The notes below the pieces were generated by a model that saw nothing but the letters and a program-made list of their open reading frames with translations, had not been told where the DNA came from and did no database searches. The position numbers and the translations under genes were made by a program. 41,243 bases of DNA, taken from positions 1 through 41,243 of IMG/VR virus record IMGVR_UViG_3300042905_002435; one strand, 5' to 3'. Shown in pieces: positions 7,204 through 15,119 of this stretch. The DNA is from a virus. Position 1 is the first letter of the stretch, and every line of letters starts with the position of its first letter.

Positions 7204-9333
7204 TTAGATTCCTTTAACTTGATCAACCATATTAATGTAGTCAACTACATCATCAATTTTAGCATAATAACTAGAAATATGTTGTAGCATTGGGTAACGA
7301 CTCATAACCTTTTCAACCTTAACCTTGTATTGTTCAATAAGTTTGTTAGGATCAACATTGTTGACAACGATACCAAACAGTTTGAACAATTGTTCCAAAT
7401 AGTGTCGCTTGTGGTCATCAACTGCCTCTACATCCTTAAACTCAGCAAACAACTTGTAGTACGGGCTGTTTTGATTTAGATTACCGTTAATATACTTGAA
7501 ATTGTTTTTAATGTCAATGCTGGCTTTGACCAAACCTAGTACATTACTGGTATCAGTAGCCAACAATTTTTCACGGACATGATCAATCAGATTGACCCAA
7601 TTCTTTTGCTTACGAACCAATTCAATGTCACTCTTGCGAACACCATGAACGGTTTGACTAAAGATTTCTGCCCGTTGAAGATTCTCAACAAACATAGCCA
7701 TGTCACTCATGGGCACTCCAACTGGCTCCCAGTGATTCATTTCTACATAGTAGAATGTCTTGTTGGCATCGTAGTCACTAGCAGTACCGCCATTAGCCCA
7801 AACATACTTGCGTTGATAACGGCTACGCTGGCGTTCAACAAATTGTAGGATACTTGCCTTACCCCAGTTGCCACTAACATCACGATCCTTCTCAAGCAAT
7901 TGAGTAGCATACATGGTGTTGATTGGGCTGTGCAGGTCACGCAAGAAACTACCAACACTCATAGTTTTGGTTTTGTCAAATGGCTCAATCACAATGACCG
8001 ACTCACTATAAGTATCCATCTTTTTATTACGCCAGTGATACTTAGCCCGTTCCAACGCACCACGCTTGGTATCAGTAATAACAAAGTGAACATTCATAGA
8101 CGGTTGAATGCGCCAAGCATGAACATATTTCTTGGTAACATCATCCAATATGCTGTCGGGCTTAAAATTATTACACTTGTCACTACTACGCTCCTTATGG
8201 AAGCCACGGATAGTGATGTTGTACTTTTCCTGAAGGTCAGTAACCTTCAACATAAAGGGCTTGATAAGATTGTATGATGTAGCATCAGCAAGCGGGAATT
8301 TAGAATCAGTCACATACTTAATAGTAGCCGCCTTGAACAAGGCTTCACTATGGCGCTTGCTAAGATAATCTGCCCGTTGCCAAAAATTATCAATCTTGTC
8401 GGCTTCAGTAGCAATATGGATAGCCAGTTGGTTGTTTAATGCCTCAAGTTTATTTTTGATGGACTGAATTGTAGAAGGAATATAACTCAGACCTTCACGA
8501 CTTGCTTGGAAGTCAAGTTCACCGATATTAAATTCCATAACAAGACCGCAACCAAGAAGACCGCGTAACTCGCCTAGTGTACTATCAGCCGCCGGCACAT
8601 CAATGGGATACTGAATGTTACCCATGATTGCTACACTAGATGAACGGTCACTACCAAGACTATGTACGCCTGGGATAATGTCACGATCCTTGTATTCGGG
8701 GTCAAGGAAAGTAAAGTCCTTAGAGCCGTGAATTACAGGGCGCAGTTTGAAATACTTGTAGACATACCTTGTCTCAGTACGGAACTTATCAAAGTCCCAG
8801 CGGTCGTTTACACTAAACTTGACCTCAACACCATTGGGTTCGGTAGTATCATTCTCAGTCATCAATGCGATACTAGGCACACCTTGATCATTGATAAAGG
8901 CTGTGTAGATACCCTTGCGACCGTTTTGAATAGCGGTTACAGTAAAATTATCTGTATAGCTAAACGGAGACTTACTACCAAGACCAAGAGCACCAATAAA
9001 ATCGTTAGAATCGGTTTTAGTAGATTCAAAATAGGTAGTATAGATGTTTGTAACTTGTGCATGGCTAAGTCCTGTACCATAGTCACGAATACTGAACCAT
9101 GGCTCTAGTTGATTCGGAAGATGAATATCAAAAGGCAAGTCTGGTTTGCCTGCGGCAACATGACTATCCACAGCATTGCAGGACAATTCACGGATGATAG
9201 CGCGGATCTTGTTAGCATACAGACCCGAACTCAGAATGTTAAAAGCCTTAGCTGAATTGCGAATACGGAACTCGCCAATCTGGCCTACATTACTAAGGAT
9301 GGCCTCATTTTGAGGCGTGTTATTCAAAATCAT
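7204..9333 (-). CDS. rIIA: rIIA-like protein, GHKL ATPase
   Basis: 709 residues. The N-terminal half has GHKL (HSP90/histidine-kinase type) ATPase motifs: the N box in IIRELSCNAVDSHVAAG, G1 in SIRDYGTGLS and G2 in FIGALGLGSKSPFSY. Length and order fit T4 RIIA. In T4 the rII pair affects lysis timing and exclusion by lambda lysogens. The C-terminal part is helical and poorly conserved. It overlaps the upstream stop by one base (TAATG), and rIIB follows after 1 nt, so the pair is co-translated. Confidence 0.9.
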   Translation of the reverse strand: MILNNTPQNEAILSNVGQIGEFRIRNSAKAFNILSSGLYANKIRAIIRELSCNAVDSHVAAGKPDLPFDIHLPNQLEPWFSIRDYGTGLSHAQVTNIYTTYFESTKTDSNDFIGALGLGSKSPFSYTDNFTVTAIQNGRKGIYTAFINDQGVPSIALMTENDTTEPNGVEVKFSVNDRWDFDKFRTETRYVYKYFKLRPVIHGSKDFTFLDPEYKDRDIIPGVHSLGSDRSSSVAIMGNIQYPIDVPAADSTLGELRGLLGCGLVMEFNIGELDFQASREGLSYIPSTIQSIKNKLEALNNQLAIHIATEADKIDNFWQRADYLSKRHSEALFKAATIKYVTDSKFPLADATSYNLIKPFMLKVTDLQEKYNITIRGFHKERSSDKCNNFKPDSILDDVTKKYVHAWRIQPSMNVHFVITDTKRGALERAKYHWRNKKMDTYSESVIVIEPFDKTKTMSVGSFLRDLHSPINTMYATQLLEKDRDVSGNWGKASILQFVERQRSRYQRKYVWANGGTASDYDANKTFYYVEMNHWEPVGVPMSDMAMFVENLQRAEIFSQTVHGVRKSDIELVRKQKNWVNLIDHVREKLLATDTSNVLGLVKASIDIKNNFKYINGNLNQNSPYYKLFAEFKDVEAVDDHKRHYLEQLFKLFGIVVNNVDPNKLIEQYKVKVEKVMSRYPMLQHISSYYAKIDDVVDYINMVDQVKGI

Positions 9334-9551
9334 TATTCAACTCCGAAATGTTTCTTGAGTTTATCGCCAAAACTGTCGTAGGGATAACTAGTATCATCAC
9401 TATCCAATATCCGAGCACACTCCCTGATAACCCTGTGAGCATACTCTAGCATCTTCTTTTCATCGTATAGATCAAATCCACGACCATCATGTGGCTCTTG
9501 ATAATCAACTGCCCAGGGGTTAGGCAGCAGTTCTTTTAAAAGTTCATTCAT
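9333..9551 (-). CDS. Small phage hypothetical protein
   Basis: 72 residues, start MNELLKELLPNPWAVDYQEP, end DKLKKHFGVE. The central helix YAHRVIRECARILD resembles the 83-residue protein at 1581-1832 (FAELIIQECL...VKEHFGM), so the two may be distant paralogues. No motif. It ends in a TAATG overlap with rIIA. Confidence 0.65.
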   Translation of the reverse strand: MNELLKELLPNPWAVDYQEPHDGRGFDLYDEKKMLEYAHRVIRECARILDSDDTSYPYDSFGDKLKKHFGVE

Positions 9552-9557
9552 AAAACC

Positions 9558-9779
9558 TCAAACGTAGAAATCTTCACCACGCTGATAAGCGCCGATGGCG
9601 TCATAAACTGCCTCACGAACCACAGTGTCAAGAGCCTCACCGTACTTCTTGGAGTCAAAATTAGCGAGGTCTTCAAGATTCTGATATACAGTTTTCCAGG
9701 AAAGATTATGCTCCTTAGCATACTGAACGATGCCAAAAACTGCGACATTGCCTTCTGAAGTGAACATACCGAAATCCAT
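9558..9779 (-). CDS. Small phage hypothetical protein
   Basis: 73 residues, helical and acidic. It is the first gene after the early promoter at 9813-9841 with SD CGGAGC, so it is probably early and leads the rIIA-rIIB unit. Unrecognised. An overlapping frame (9548-9748) lacks an SD and is rejected. Confidence 0.65.
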   Translation of the reverse strand: MDFGMFTSEGNVAVFGIVQYAKEHNLSWKTVYQNLEDLANFDSKKYGEALDTVVREAVYDAIGAYQRGEDFYV

Positions 9780-9812
9780 AATTTGCTCCGTGTCTTAACT
9801 GTCTATGAGACT

Positions 9813-9841
9813 ATTATATAACCAAACGGATTTATTGTCAA
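9813..9841 (-). promoter_or_regulatory. Strong early sigma-70 promoter for the rII unit
   Basis: Minus strand TTGACA (9836-9841), 17 nt, TATAAT (9813-9818). The leader contains CATAGACAGTTA (9796-9807). Confidence 0.85.
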
Positions 9842-9844
9842 CCA

Positions 9845-10168
9845 TTACCACTGATGATAAATCACCATATGATCAACATTTGGGACATTGCCCACTGGCC
9901 GGTATATTTGTTGCTCACCGTCCCATTGATCCGGGTCAAAAAGTTTATCATGTTCACCGACTACAACAAAACGCACATCCTTGCCGGTGTGATGGCTCTT
10001 GACAAAAAATTCCTGAGGCATACCGAAAAACTCAGAAGCCAACTTAAGGACTTTGCGGGTCTTGTCGTATTCGCAATACTTGAGTGAAACAGTCGGGATT
10101 GTTGCCTCTTCGGTCATTTGACGATGCCGAGCAGCCTCGTACTTGCGGTCGGTAGCACTACGATACAT
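9845..10168 (-). CDS. Conserved phage hypothetical protein
   Basis: 107 residues, mixed alpha/beta: a charged N-terminal helix, then VSLKYCEYDKTRKVLKLASE, then RFVVVGEHDKLFDPDQWDGE. I do not recognise the family. It has its own early promoter and SD CGGAG. The plus-strand frames over it are shadows. Confidence 0.65.
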   Translation of the reverse strand: MYRSATDRKYEAARHRQMTEEATIPTVSLKYCEYDKTRKVLKLASEFFGMPQEFFVKSHHTGKDVRFVVVGEHDKLFDPDQWDGEQQIYRPVGNVPNVDHMVIYHQW

Positions 10169-10197
10169 TGTTGACTCCGTTTTCTTACTGTACCCGT

Positions 10198-10226
10198 AGT
10201 ATATAAGAAAACGGAATTATTGTCAA
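10198..10226 (-). promoter_or_regulatory. Early sigma-70 promoter
   Basis: Minus strand TTGACA (10221-10226), 17 nt, TATACT (10198-10203). The -35 overlaps the stop codon of clpP. Confidence 0.8.
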
Positions 10227-10813
10227 CCTCTGTTAGTAATTACTTTGTCAGCAAGTCCATAATCTACGGCTTCTTGGGCGCTCATAAAATTATCACGCTC
10301 CATATCGGCGCTCAACTGCTCAAATGTTTTACCTGCTGAGTTATGCTTGACATAGATATTGGTCAAGTTGCGCTTCATTTCAAGTATTTCGTTAACCTGA
10401 ATAAGCATATCGGTTGCCTGACCACGGGCACCACCACTGGGTTGATGAATCATGTGCCTAGCACTGGGAAGAATAAAACGCTTATTGGGTGCACCTGCTT
10501 GTGCAAGCAAACTCCCCATGCTACACGCCTGACCCATAACGATTGTGTGAATGTCAGGCTTAATAAATTGCATAGTATCATAGATGGCCATTCCAGCGGT
10601 TACGCTACCGCCTGGGCTATTAATATAGAGACTAATGTCCTTATCTGGGTTTTCACTTTCTAGGAACAACAATTGGGCAACAATTAAGTTTGCCATTTGA
10701 TCGTGAACTTCACCTTCAAGCAAAATTACACGGTCACGCAATAGACGGCTGTAGATATCATAACTGCGTTCACCTCGGGCTGTTTGTTCCAAAACAATAG
10801 GTACTAGACTCAT
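10223..10813 (-). CDS. clpP: ClpP-type serine protease subunit
   Basis: 196 residues, a full ClpP core. Catalytic triad by alignment to E. coli ClpP: S98 in GQACSMGS, H123 in MIHQPSGG and D170 in the SADMERDNF segment. INSPGGSV is the oxyanion-loop region. There is no long propeptide; it opens [16 protein letters not shown] like mature ClpP. It would form the 14-mer chamber fed by ClpX. The phage also encodes ClpX and ClpS, so this is a working protease set, not a prohead protease by default; a head-maturation role is possible. It has its own promoter. Confidence 0.93.
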   Translation of the reverse strand: MSLVPIVLEQTARGERSYDIYSRLLRDRVILLEGEVHDQMANLIVAQLLFLESENPDKDISLYINSPGGSVTAGMAIYDTMQFIKPDIHTIVMGQACSMGSLLAQAGAPNKRFILPSARHMIHQPSGGARGQATDMLIQVNEILEMKRNLTNIYVKHNSAGKTFEQLSADMERDNFMSAQEAVDYGLADKVITNRG

Positions 10814-10837
10814 AAATTTCCTCTCTAAAATAGTATT

Positions 10838-10865
10838 ATTATACAGGAAATTTACAATATGTCAA
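10838..10865 (-). promoter_or_regulatory. Sigma-70 promoter for clpP
   Basis: Minus strand TTGACA (10860-10865), 16-nt spacer, TATAAT (10838-10843). SD AGAGAGGAAA follows. The -35 overlaps the stop of the upstream gene. Confidence 0.75.
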
Positions 10866-12376
10866 CGCTTCTTTCGCCCTACATCACCGACTTTTAATTT
10901 TTGTGATGGTTTAGATATGGTGCCAGCACCAGTAATATCTTTGGCTTTAGAAACCAAATCCTTTTCACTACTTGAATAATCTACCTCAGGTTCTCCGGGT
11001 TCGTCACTTACACTGTTATCAGTTCTTCCTAGTTTAAAACTAAATCCACCGGCAGTAGGCTCCGTGGAGCTTGATTTGTTCTCAACAGATATTTGACCGT
11101 CAAGTTTAGCAGGCCATTGTGTGGCAAATGTTAATTGACCACCCTTATAATCTGTGTATTGCTGTATGAAATTCATTTCTAATATTTGTAATACTGCATC
11201 TTGGAATTCAGGTAAGCCATCTCTAGAATTAATTGCTTCGGCTACATCTTTTTTAACAGCATAAACTATTTTACCGCCATCAGTTCCTGCACCCGAAACG
11301 CTATCTATGATACTATTATATTTTGCTGGCATTAAATAATCATCTCGTTTTCTACCTGCTGCAATATTTTCTCTGCACATTTCTACGATGTTTGGATGCT
11401 TATTTGACCATGGCAAATATTTATGAAATTTTTTACTAATAGCTTGGGGATTTACACTGTAAATTAAATCCATTGCGCTGAATGCTTGTTGAATTGTTCC
11501 TTCTTTCTGGCAGATATCAATAAATTTAACTGCATTTTCAAAATTAGGATCATTTCTAATGTAATCAGGAACTTTTAATCCTGATATAGCAGGGGCTGCA
11601 CCTCCGCCTGTGCCTTTACTTGAAATGTTTAATGTGTGGCTAGTTTTGGGGTTAGTAACAGTGGCAAAGCTGTCAGCAAGGTTGGTGTTTGCTTTACTGG
11701 GAAAGTTTAAAACTAACTCACCTATATCTGAACCCAACCATTGTTCAAATTGTGCTTTTCTTGGGAAACGACTACGGTCATACAACAACGCCAAAACACC
11801 TAGATATTCACCTGCGTAATCAACAATAGCCTTTCTAACTTTTTCTTTATTCTTACCTTGATACTCTTCGGGCAACATTACATATTCGCCGGATGTAATG
11901 TATTTTGCTAATTCAATAATAACTTGACCGTAGTCGGTGCTGTTCAACGCCTTATTTTGAACGATTGTTTCATAAAAATCATGTGCAGGAATATTTTTAT
12001 CTGTTATTCCTATTTGGCTAGGTTTGACTACTAAACCTTCTTTACCTGCAGTGCTAGCATCTTGACCTGCGGCAACCGCGGCGCCACCAAATTCATTTGT
12101 TTTAGCTAACTTACTTAGGGGAATTTCTCCCCCATCTATTGTTTTAGCTTTTAAAATACCTTTAAAAGTTTTACCAATATGATACATGTTGAAAAATTTG
12201 TTAGCTTCAACTGGATCAATGATAACTTCTTCCCCGTCAACAGTGGTGAACGGTTCTTGTTTTTTGATTTTATCTATAAATTTCTCAAAACGCCAGTCAT
12301 ATTTTGATATCTCGCCGGCACTTAAGCCAACCGCAGCTTCCGAAATTGTATCTAGAATGTTTAATAAATCACGCAT
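10862..12376 (-). CDS. Probable head-internal or structural protein with capsid-targeting-like N-terminus
   Basis: 504 residues from the ATG at 12376; the longer frame from 12442 overlaps the SprT gene. The N-terminus MRDLLNILDTISEAAVG resembles the T4 capsid-targeting sequence (IPI-III, MKTYQEFIAE|A), and ISE|A (after E13) fits the T4 gp21 prohead-protease consensus (L/I)xE|(A/G). The body has Gly/Ala-rich linkers near residues 100-130 and 275-285 and helical parts with no known enzyme motif. The C-terminus is low-complexity and basic (KLKVGDVGRKKR). A CATAAATA late motif ends 7 nt before the ATG and no SD is seen. The structural role is inferred. Confidence 0.55.
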   Translation of the reverse strand: MRDLLNILDTISEAAVGLSAGEISKYDWRFEKFIDKIKKQEPFTTVDGEEVIIDPVEANKFFNMYHIGKTFKGILKAKTIDGGEIPLSKLAKTNEFGGAAVAAGQDASTAGKEGLVVKPSQIGITDKNIPAHDFYETIVQNKALNSTDYGQVIIELAKYITSGEYVMLPEEYQGKNKEKVRKAIVDYAGEYLGVLALLYDRSRFPRKAQFEQWLGSDIGELVLNFPSKANTNLADSFATVTNPKTSHTLNISSKGTGGGAAPAISGLKVPDYIRNDPNFENAVKFIDICQKEGTIQQAFSAMDLIYSVNPQAISKKFHKYLPWSNKHPNIVEMCRENIAAGRKRDDYLMPAKYNSIIDSVSGAGTDGGKIVYAVKKDVAEAINSRDGLPEFQDAVLQILEMNFIQQYTDYKGGQLTFATQWPAKLDGQISVENKSSSTEPTAGGFSFKLGRTDNSVSDEPGEPEVDYSSSEKDLVSKAKDITGAGTISKPSQKLKVGDVGRKKR

Positions 12377-12383
12377 AGTTAAG

Positions 12384-12391
12384 TATTTATG
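12384..12391 (-). promoter_or_regulatory. T4-like late promoter motif CATAAATA
   Basis: Minus strand CATAAATA followed by CTTAACT and the ATG of the 504-residue protein. It lies within an inverted repeat ACGCATA...TATGCGT (12371-12394). Confidence 0.35.
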
Positions 12392-12395
12392 CGTT

Positions 12396-12887
12396 TTAGC
12401 ATTTATATAAGTTTTGATGCCTAAACCATCTGCGCATTCCAAATGCCCGTTTTAGGGGTATGTTTACTTCTTTTAGTTTTTGTTTATAGATAAAAAATGA
12501 AGGACCGTGGCTCATTAATGGTTCTAAACCCAACTTGTGTCGCTTAAAACTCTCAACATCCCACTGATATTGGTGACACATTTCATGCGCTAAAGTAGCT
12601 ATTAGCCATTGTTTGCAAAACCACTTGTCACTTAATCTAATTAGACAACTTGACTTATTTTTCTCTATGACTCCTGACAATCCAACACAATACCCCCAAT
12701 ATTTTCTGCACCTGGGTAAAATTTCAAATTCTGGGGTGGGAAGTTTGTTGTTAAAAACTTCTTCATTTAATAGCTTAAAAAGATGTTGTACTTCCCGTTT
12801 TGATGTTCTATAAGAAAGTCTTTTTTGGTAGGTTCTGGATGGTAGTTCCTGAGCCATTAGTCTTTTGATTTGACTTTCTTTAGACAT
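12396..12887 (-). CDS. SprT-like zinc metalloprotease
   Basis: 163 residues from the ATG at 12887 (MSKESQIKRL); another ATG at 12905 gives six more residues. LIATLAHEMCHQYQW carries HExxH (residues 101-105), and SHGPSF supplies the third zinc ligand, the SprT/SPRTN arrangement. Upstream, LFKLLNEEVFNNKLP is the usual SprT opening. SPRTN proteins digest DNA-protein crosslinks; in phages the role is unknown. No clear SD; AAATACT lies just before the ATG. Sits in the block of proteolysis genes. Confidence 0.8.
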   Translation of the reverse strand: MSKESQIKRLMAQELPSRTYQKRLSYRTSKREVQHLFKLLNEEVFNNKLPTPEFEILPRCRKYWGYCVGLSGVIEKNKSSCLIRLSDKWFCKQWLIATLAHEMCHQYQWDVESFKRHKLGLEPLMSHGPSFFIYKQKLKEVNIPLKRAFGMRRWFRHQNLYKC

Positions 12888-12990
12888 AGTATTTGTATGT
12901 AGCATATCTCACTTGCGTAAAAAATGCTGATTTTACGGGAAAAATTGCCATTTGCTTCAGGTCAAGTAAATAGTATTTTAGGAGAAAATT

Positions 12991-13299
12991 ATGGAAATTA
13001 TTATCATTGCTGGCGTTGTAATTCTTGCAGGTTGGTACATCTTTTTTCGTCAACCCAAGAAGTCAGTAAGTGACCCAGTTGTTGCTGCACCATACAAAGT
13101 TGAGGCAGAACCAGCTCCAGTCGTAGAAGCCAAGGTAGAAGCACCTAAGGTTGAAGAAACTGCTGTTCCAGAGACAAAGGTTGAAGCTCAACCCAAAAAG
13201 CGTGCCGCTAAGCCAAAGGCTCCCGCAGCACCTAAGGCTGAAAAGAAGGCCCCGGCTAAGACAGCTAAAGCTAAGTCAACCCCACGCCGAGTTAAGTAA
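12991..13299 (+). CDS. Membrane-anchored protein with Lys/Ala/Pro-rich tail
   Basis: 102 residues. Residues 2-19 (EIIIIAGVVILAGWYIFF) are a membrane segment. The rest is low complexity: a Glu/Val/Pro part (EAEPAPVVEAKVEAPKVEE), then a Lys/Ala/Pro part (KPKAPAAPKAEKKAPAKTAK) like histone H1 tails. It could sit on the inner membrane and bind DNA or another acidic partner (inference). SD AGGAGAAAA lies just before the ATG. Divergent from the SprT gene. Confidence 0.7.
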   Translation: MEIIIIAGVVILAGWYIFFRQPKKSVSDPVVAAPYKVEAEPAPVVEAKVEAPKVEETAVPETKVEAQPKKRAAKPKAPAAPKAEKKAPAKTAKAKSTPRRVK

Positions 13300-13305
13300 T
13301 AATTC

Positions 13306-14004
13306 ATGGGCGTCGGATTTGACGTAATAAGCGATTTGCATTTATCACCAAATGATAGTTTCAATTGGGAAGGTAAAGCAACTAGTTTATATTTGATTGT
13401 AGCAGGAAATGTAAGCTCTGATGTACGAACCATTGGACTTACATTATCCCATCTTTCAAAGTTTTATCAAGGGGTGTTTTATACCCCAGGTGCGCTTGAG
13501 TATCACGAAGTTTCAGATGTAGATGCTAGAACGGATGAGATATTAAAGATAACGAAAAGAATCGGCAATGTCGCCGTTCTTTACCATCATGTTGTTATAA
13601 TAGACGGCATAGCGGTATTAGGAACAAATGGTTGGTATGGAAATACTAACACTGATGACCCAGTTGCAAACTTAAAAGTTGAATTACTAAGAAATGATGA
13701 CATTCATTATCTTAAAAATTCAATAGAAAAATTACAAAAACATTTGGATGTAGCTAAAATTATTGTAGTTACAAACTCAGTCCCTAACACTAATTTATAC
13801 TTCGGAGAAATACCCGATTATGTTAGAGGACAATTGCCATTAGATATTGCTCTATATGCGGATACTCAGTCAAAAGTATCTCATTGGGTGTTTGGCACAC
13901 ATGGAAAAATAGTTGACATTACTGTTAATAACATCAACTATTTGAACAACCCAAGTTATAAAATTAAACCTTACTGGGCTAAAAGACTAGAAATAACTGT
14001 TTAG
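13306..14004 (+). CDS. Degenerate metallophosphoesterase-fold protein
   Basis: 232 residues. The opening FDVISDLHLSPNDSF keeps DxH of the calcineurin-like fold, but the other metal sites have changed: GNVSSD instead of GDxxxx, GALEYH instead of GNHE, VVTNSVPN instead of VxxHxPP, and GTHGK instead of GHTH. It therefore probably lacks activity and may act as a binding or structural protein. The intact relative is at 3056-3886. It starts 6 nt after the previous stop and overlaps the clpS stop convergently by 4 bp. Confidence 0.7.
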   Translation: MGVGFDVISDLHLSPNDSFNWEGKATSLYLIVAGNVSSDVRTIGLTLSHLSKFYQGVFYTPGALEYHEVSDVDARTDEILKITKRIGNVAVLYHHVVIIDGIAVLGTNGWYGNTNTDDPVANLKVELLRNDDIHYLKNSIEKLQKHLDVAKIIVVTNSVPNTNLYFGEIPDYVRGQLPLDIALYADTQSKVSHWVFGTHGKIVDITVNNINYLNNPSYKIKPYWAKRLEITV

Positions 14005-14306
14005 GCTTCTGCTTCAACTTTAATTTGAAGAGGATAACCTTGAGACCTTGCATCTACAGTTACCTCAATGCCTTTTTGCTCTGCAATTTCATAGGGTAAA
14101 ATAGCAACAACAGCACTACCTTCTTCATGAATATTTTTAGTTATATTCGTGGCAGTTTCTGTGTTGTAATTAAAATAATCAATTAATGATTTTACTACGA
14201 ACTCCATTGTCGTTACATCATCGTTTATGTAAATGATTTTAAACAATGGGGGTTCTTGAAGTGAAAGATTGGGTTTAATCTTAATCTTGGTTTCAGCTTT
14301 AGACAT
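14001..14306 (-). CDS. clpS: ClpS-type protease adaptor
   Basis: 101 residues. FKIIYINDDVTTMEFVVKSL, then NIHEEGSAVVAILPYEIAEQ match ClpS, with the N-degron pocket residues in INDD and the His in NIHEEG present. ClpS hands N-end-rule substrates to ClpA in bacteria. No clpA is visible here, so it may use the host ClpA or work with the phage ClpX (inference). SD AAGGATTC; AATAAATA late motif upstream. Confidence 0.9.
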   Translation of the reverse strand: MSKAETKIKIKPNLSLQEPPLFKIIYINDDVTTMEFVVKSLIDYFNYNTETATNITKNIHEEGSAVVAILPYEIAEQKGIEVTVDARSQGYPLQIKVEAEA

Positions 14307-14322
14307 ATTGAATCCTTAGTAC

Positions 14323-14342
14323 GGTGCGTATTTCTACGCACC
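14323..14342 (-). other. Perfect hairpin with GAAA loop between hsp20 and clpS
   Basis: Minus strand GGTGCGTA-GAAA-TACGCACC: 8-bp perfect stem and a GNRA tetraloop. There is no T run, so it is not a standard terminator. It lies in the clpS leader, 16 nt before the ATG, and could control clpS translation or mark RNA processing. Confidence 0.6.
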
Positions 14343-14351
14343 TCTATAATA

Positions 14352-14792
14352 CTATTTATTAAACGAAATAGCAATTTTCTTGGGCTTTTGTTCTTCAGGA
14401 ACAATACGCTCAAGTGAAATTGTAAGAATGCCATCAGCAACAGTAGCACCTGAAACTTCAACATGGTCTGCAAGAGTCCAGGAGCGATTGAAGTTGCGGC
14501 TACTGATACCATGATGTAGGTATTCTACATTTTCTTTTAGTTCAATTGCCTTTTCTCCCTTGACACTAAGTTGGTTCTTTTCAACAGTAATGTCAATGTC
14601 TCCTTCTTTGAATCCTGCTACTGCAAGTTCAATAGAAAACTTATCCTCACTATGTTTCACAACATTGTATGGCGGATAATTTACTTGTTGAGTTGCAGTC
14701 TGACGCATAAGTTCATCAAACACATTTTCAAATCCGACTGCAAATTTATGGATAGAAGGAATATCCAAGGAACGAAGTGATAGATTTGTCAT
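14352..14792 (-). CDS. Small heat-shock protein, Hsp20/IbpA type
   Basis: 146 residues with the alpha-crystallin domain at about 38-135: YPPYNVVKHSEDKFSIELAV, AGFKEGDIDITVEKNQLSVK, then NFNRSWTLADHVEVSGATVADGIL. The C-terminal tail has the I-x-I-like IAISFNK. Length fits IbpA. It holds unfolded proteins in a refoldable state; Hsp20 genes are common in T4-like cyanophages. SD AAAGGAGATATA before the ATG; late motif AATAAATA 63 nt upstream. Confidence 0.92.
   Translation of the reverse strand: MTNLSLRSLDIPSIHKFAVGFENVFDELMRQTATQQVNYPPYNVVKHSEDKFSIELAVAGFKEGDIDITVEKNQLSVKGEKAIELKENVEYLHHGISSRNFNRSWTLADHVEVSGATVADGILTISLERIVPEEQKPKKIAISFNK
14353..14360 (-). promoter_or_regulatory. T4-like late promoter motif AATAAATA
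   Basis: Minus strand AATAAATAGTA, overlapping the end of hsp20, about 47 nt before clpS. Confidence 0.35.
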
Positions 14793-14854
14793 ATTATATC
14801 TCCTTTTTTAAGCAAGAATGACATTGTAGACCCGACCATCGGCATCTACATTAC

Positions 14855-14862
14855 TATTTATT
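14855..14862 (-). promoter_or_regulatory. T4-like late promoter motif AATAAATA
   Basis: Minus strand AATAAATAGTA in the 105-bp gap before hsp20, the same 11-mer as at 14350-14360. The rest of the gap holds no gene that I can see. Confidence 0.4.
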
Positions 14863-14897
14863 CTAACAGTAATTCTATATAAAAACTATTTTTTTGG

Positions 14898-15119
14898 TTA
14901 AAATAACTTTGGGGGAAGAGTTTGGCTTTGGAGATAACGCTGCCAACGTTTTTTAGCTTGATTCTTTGCTAGTTTCTTTTTAATTGTTGGCTTGACATAT
15001 GACTGACGGTTTTGTAATTCCTGTAATAATCCATCCTCCGCAATTTTCTTTTTAAATTTGCGAAGTGCTTTGTCCACATTACCGTCATGAACGATAACTT
15101 TTTTACCTTTTATATTCAT
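14898..15119 (-). CDS. rpsU: Ribosomal protein bS21
   Basis: 73 residues. VIVHDGNVDKALRKFKKKI, then LQNRQSYVKPTIKKKLAKNQ, then AKKRWQRYLQ is the bS21 pattern. Phage bS21 copies are known and are thought to enter host ribosomes and bias initiation on phage mRNA. Coupled to clpX by an ATGA overlap. Confidence 0.9.
   Translation of the reverse strand: MNIKGKKVIVHDGNVDKALRKFKKKIAEDGLLQELQNRQSYVKPTIKKKLAKNQAKKRWQRYLQSQTLPPKLF

Noticed and set aside
12371-12394. Inverted repeat ACGCATA...TATGCGT as a terminator
   Set aside because: Stem of only 7 bp with a 10-nt AT loop and no T run; it overlaps a start codon and a late motif instead.
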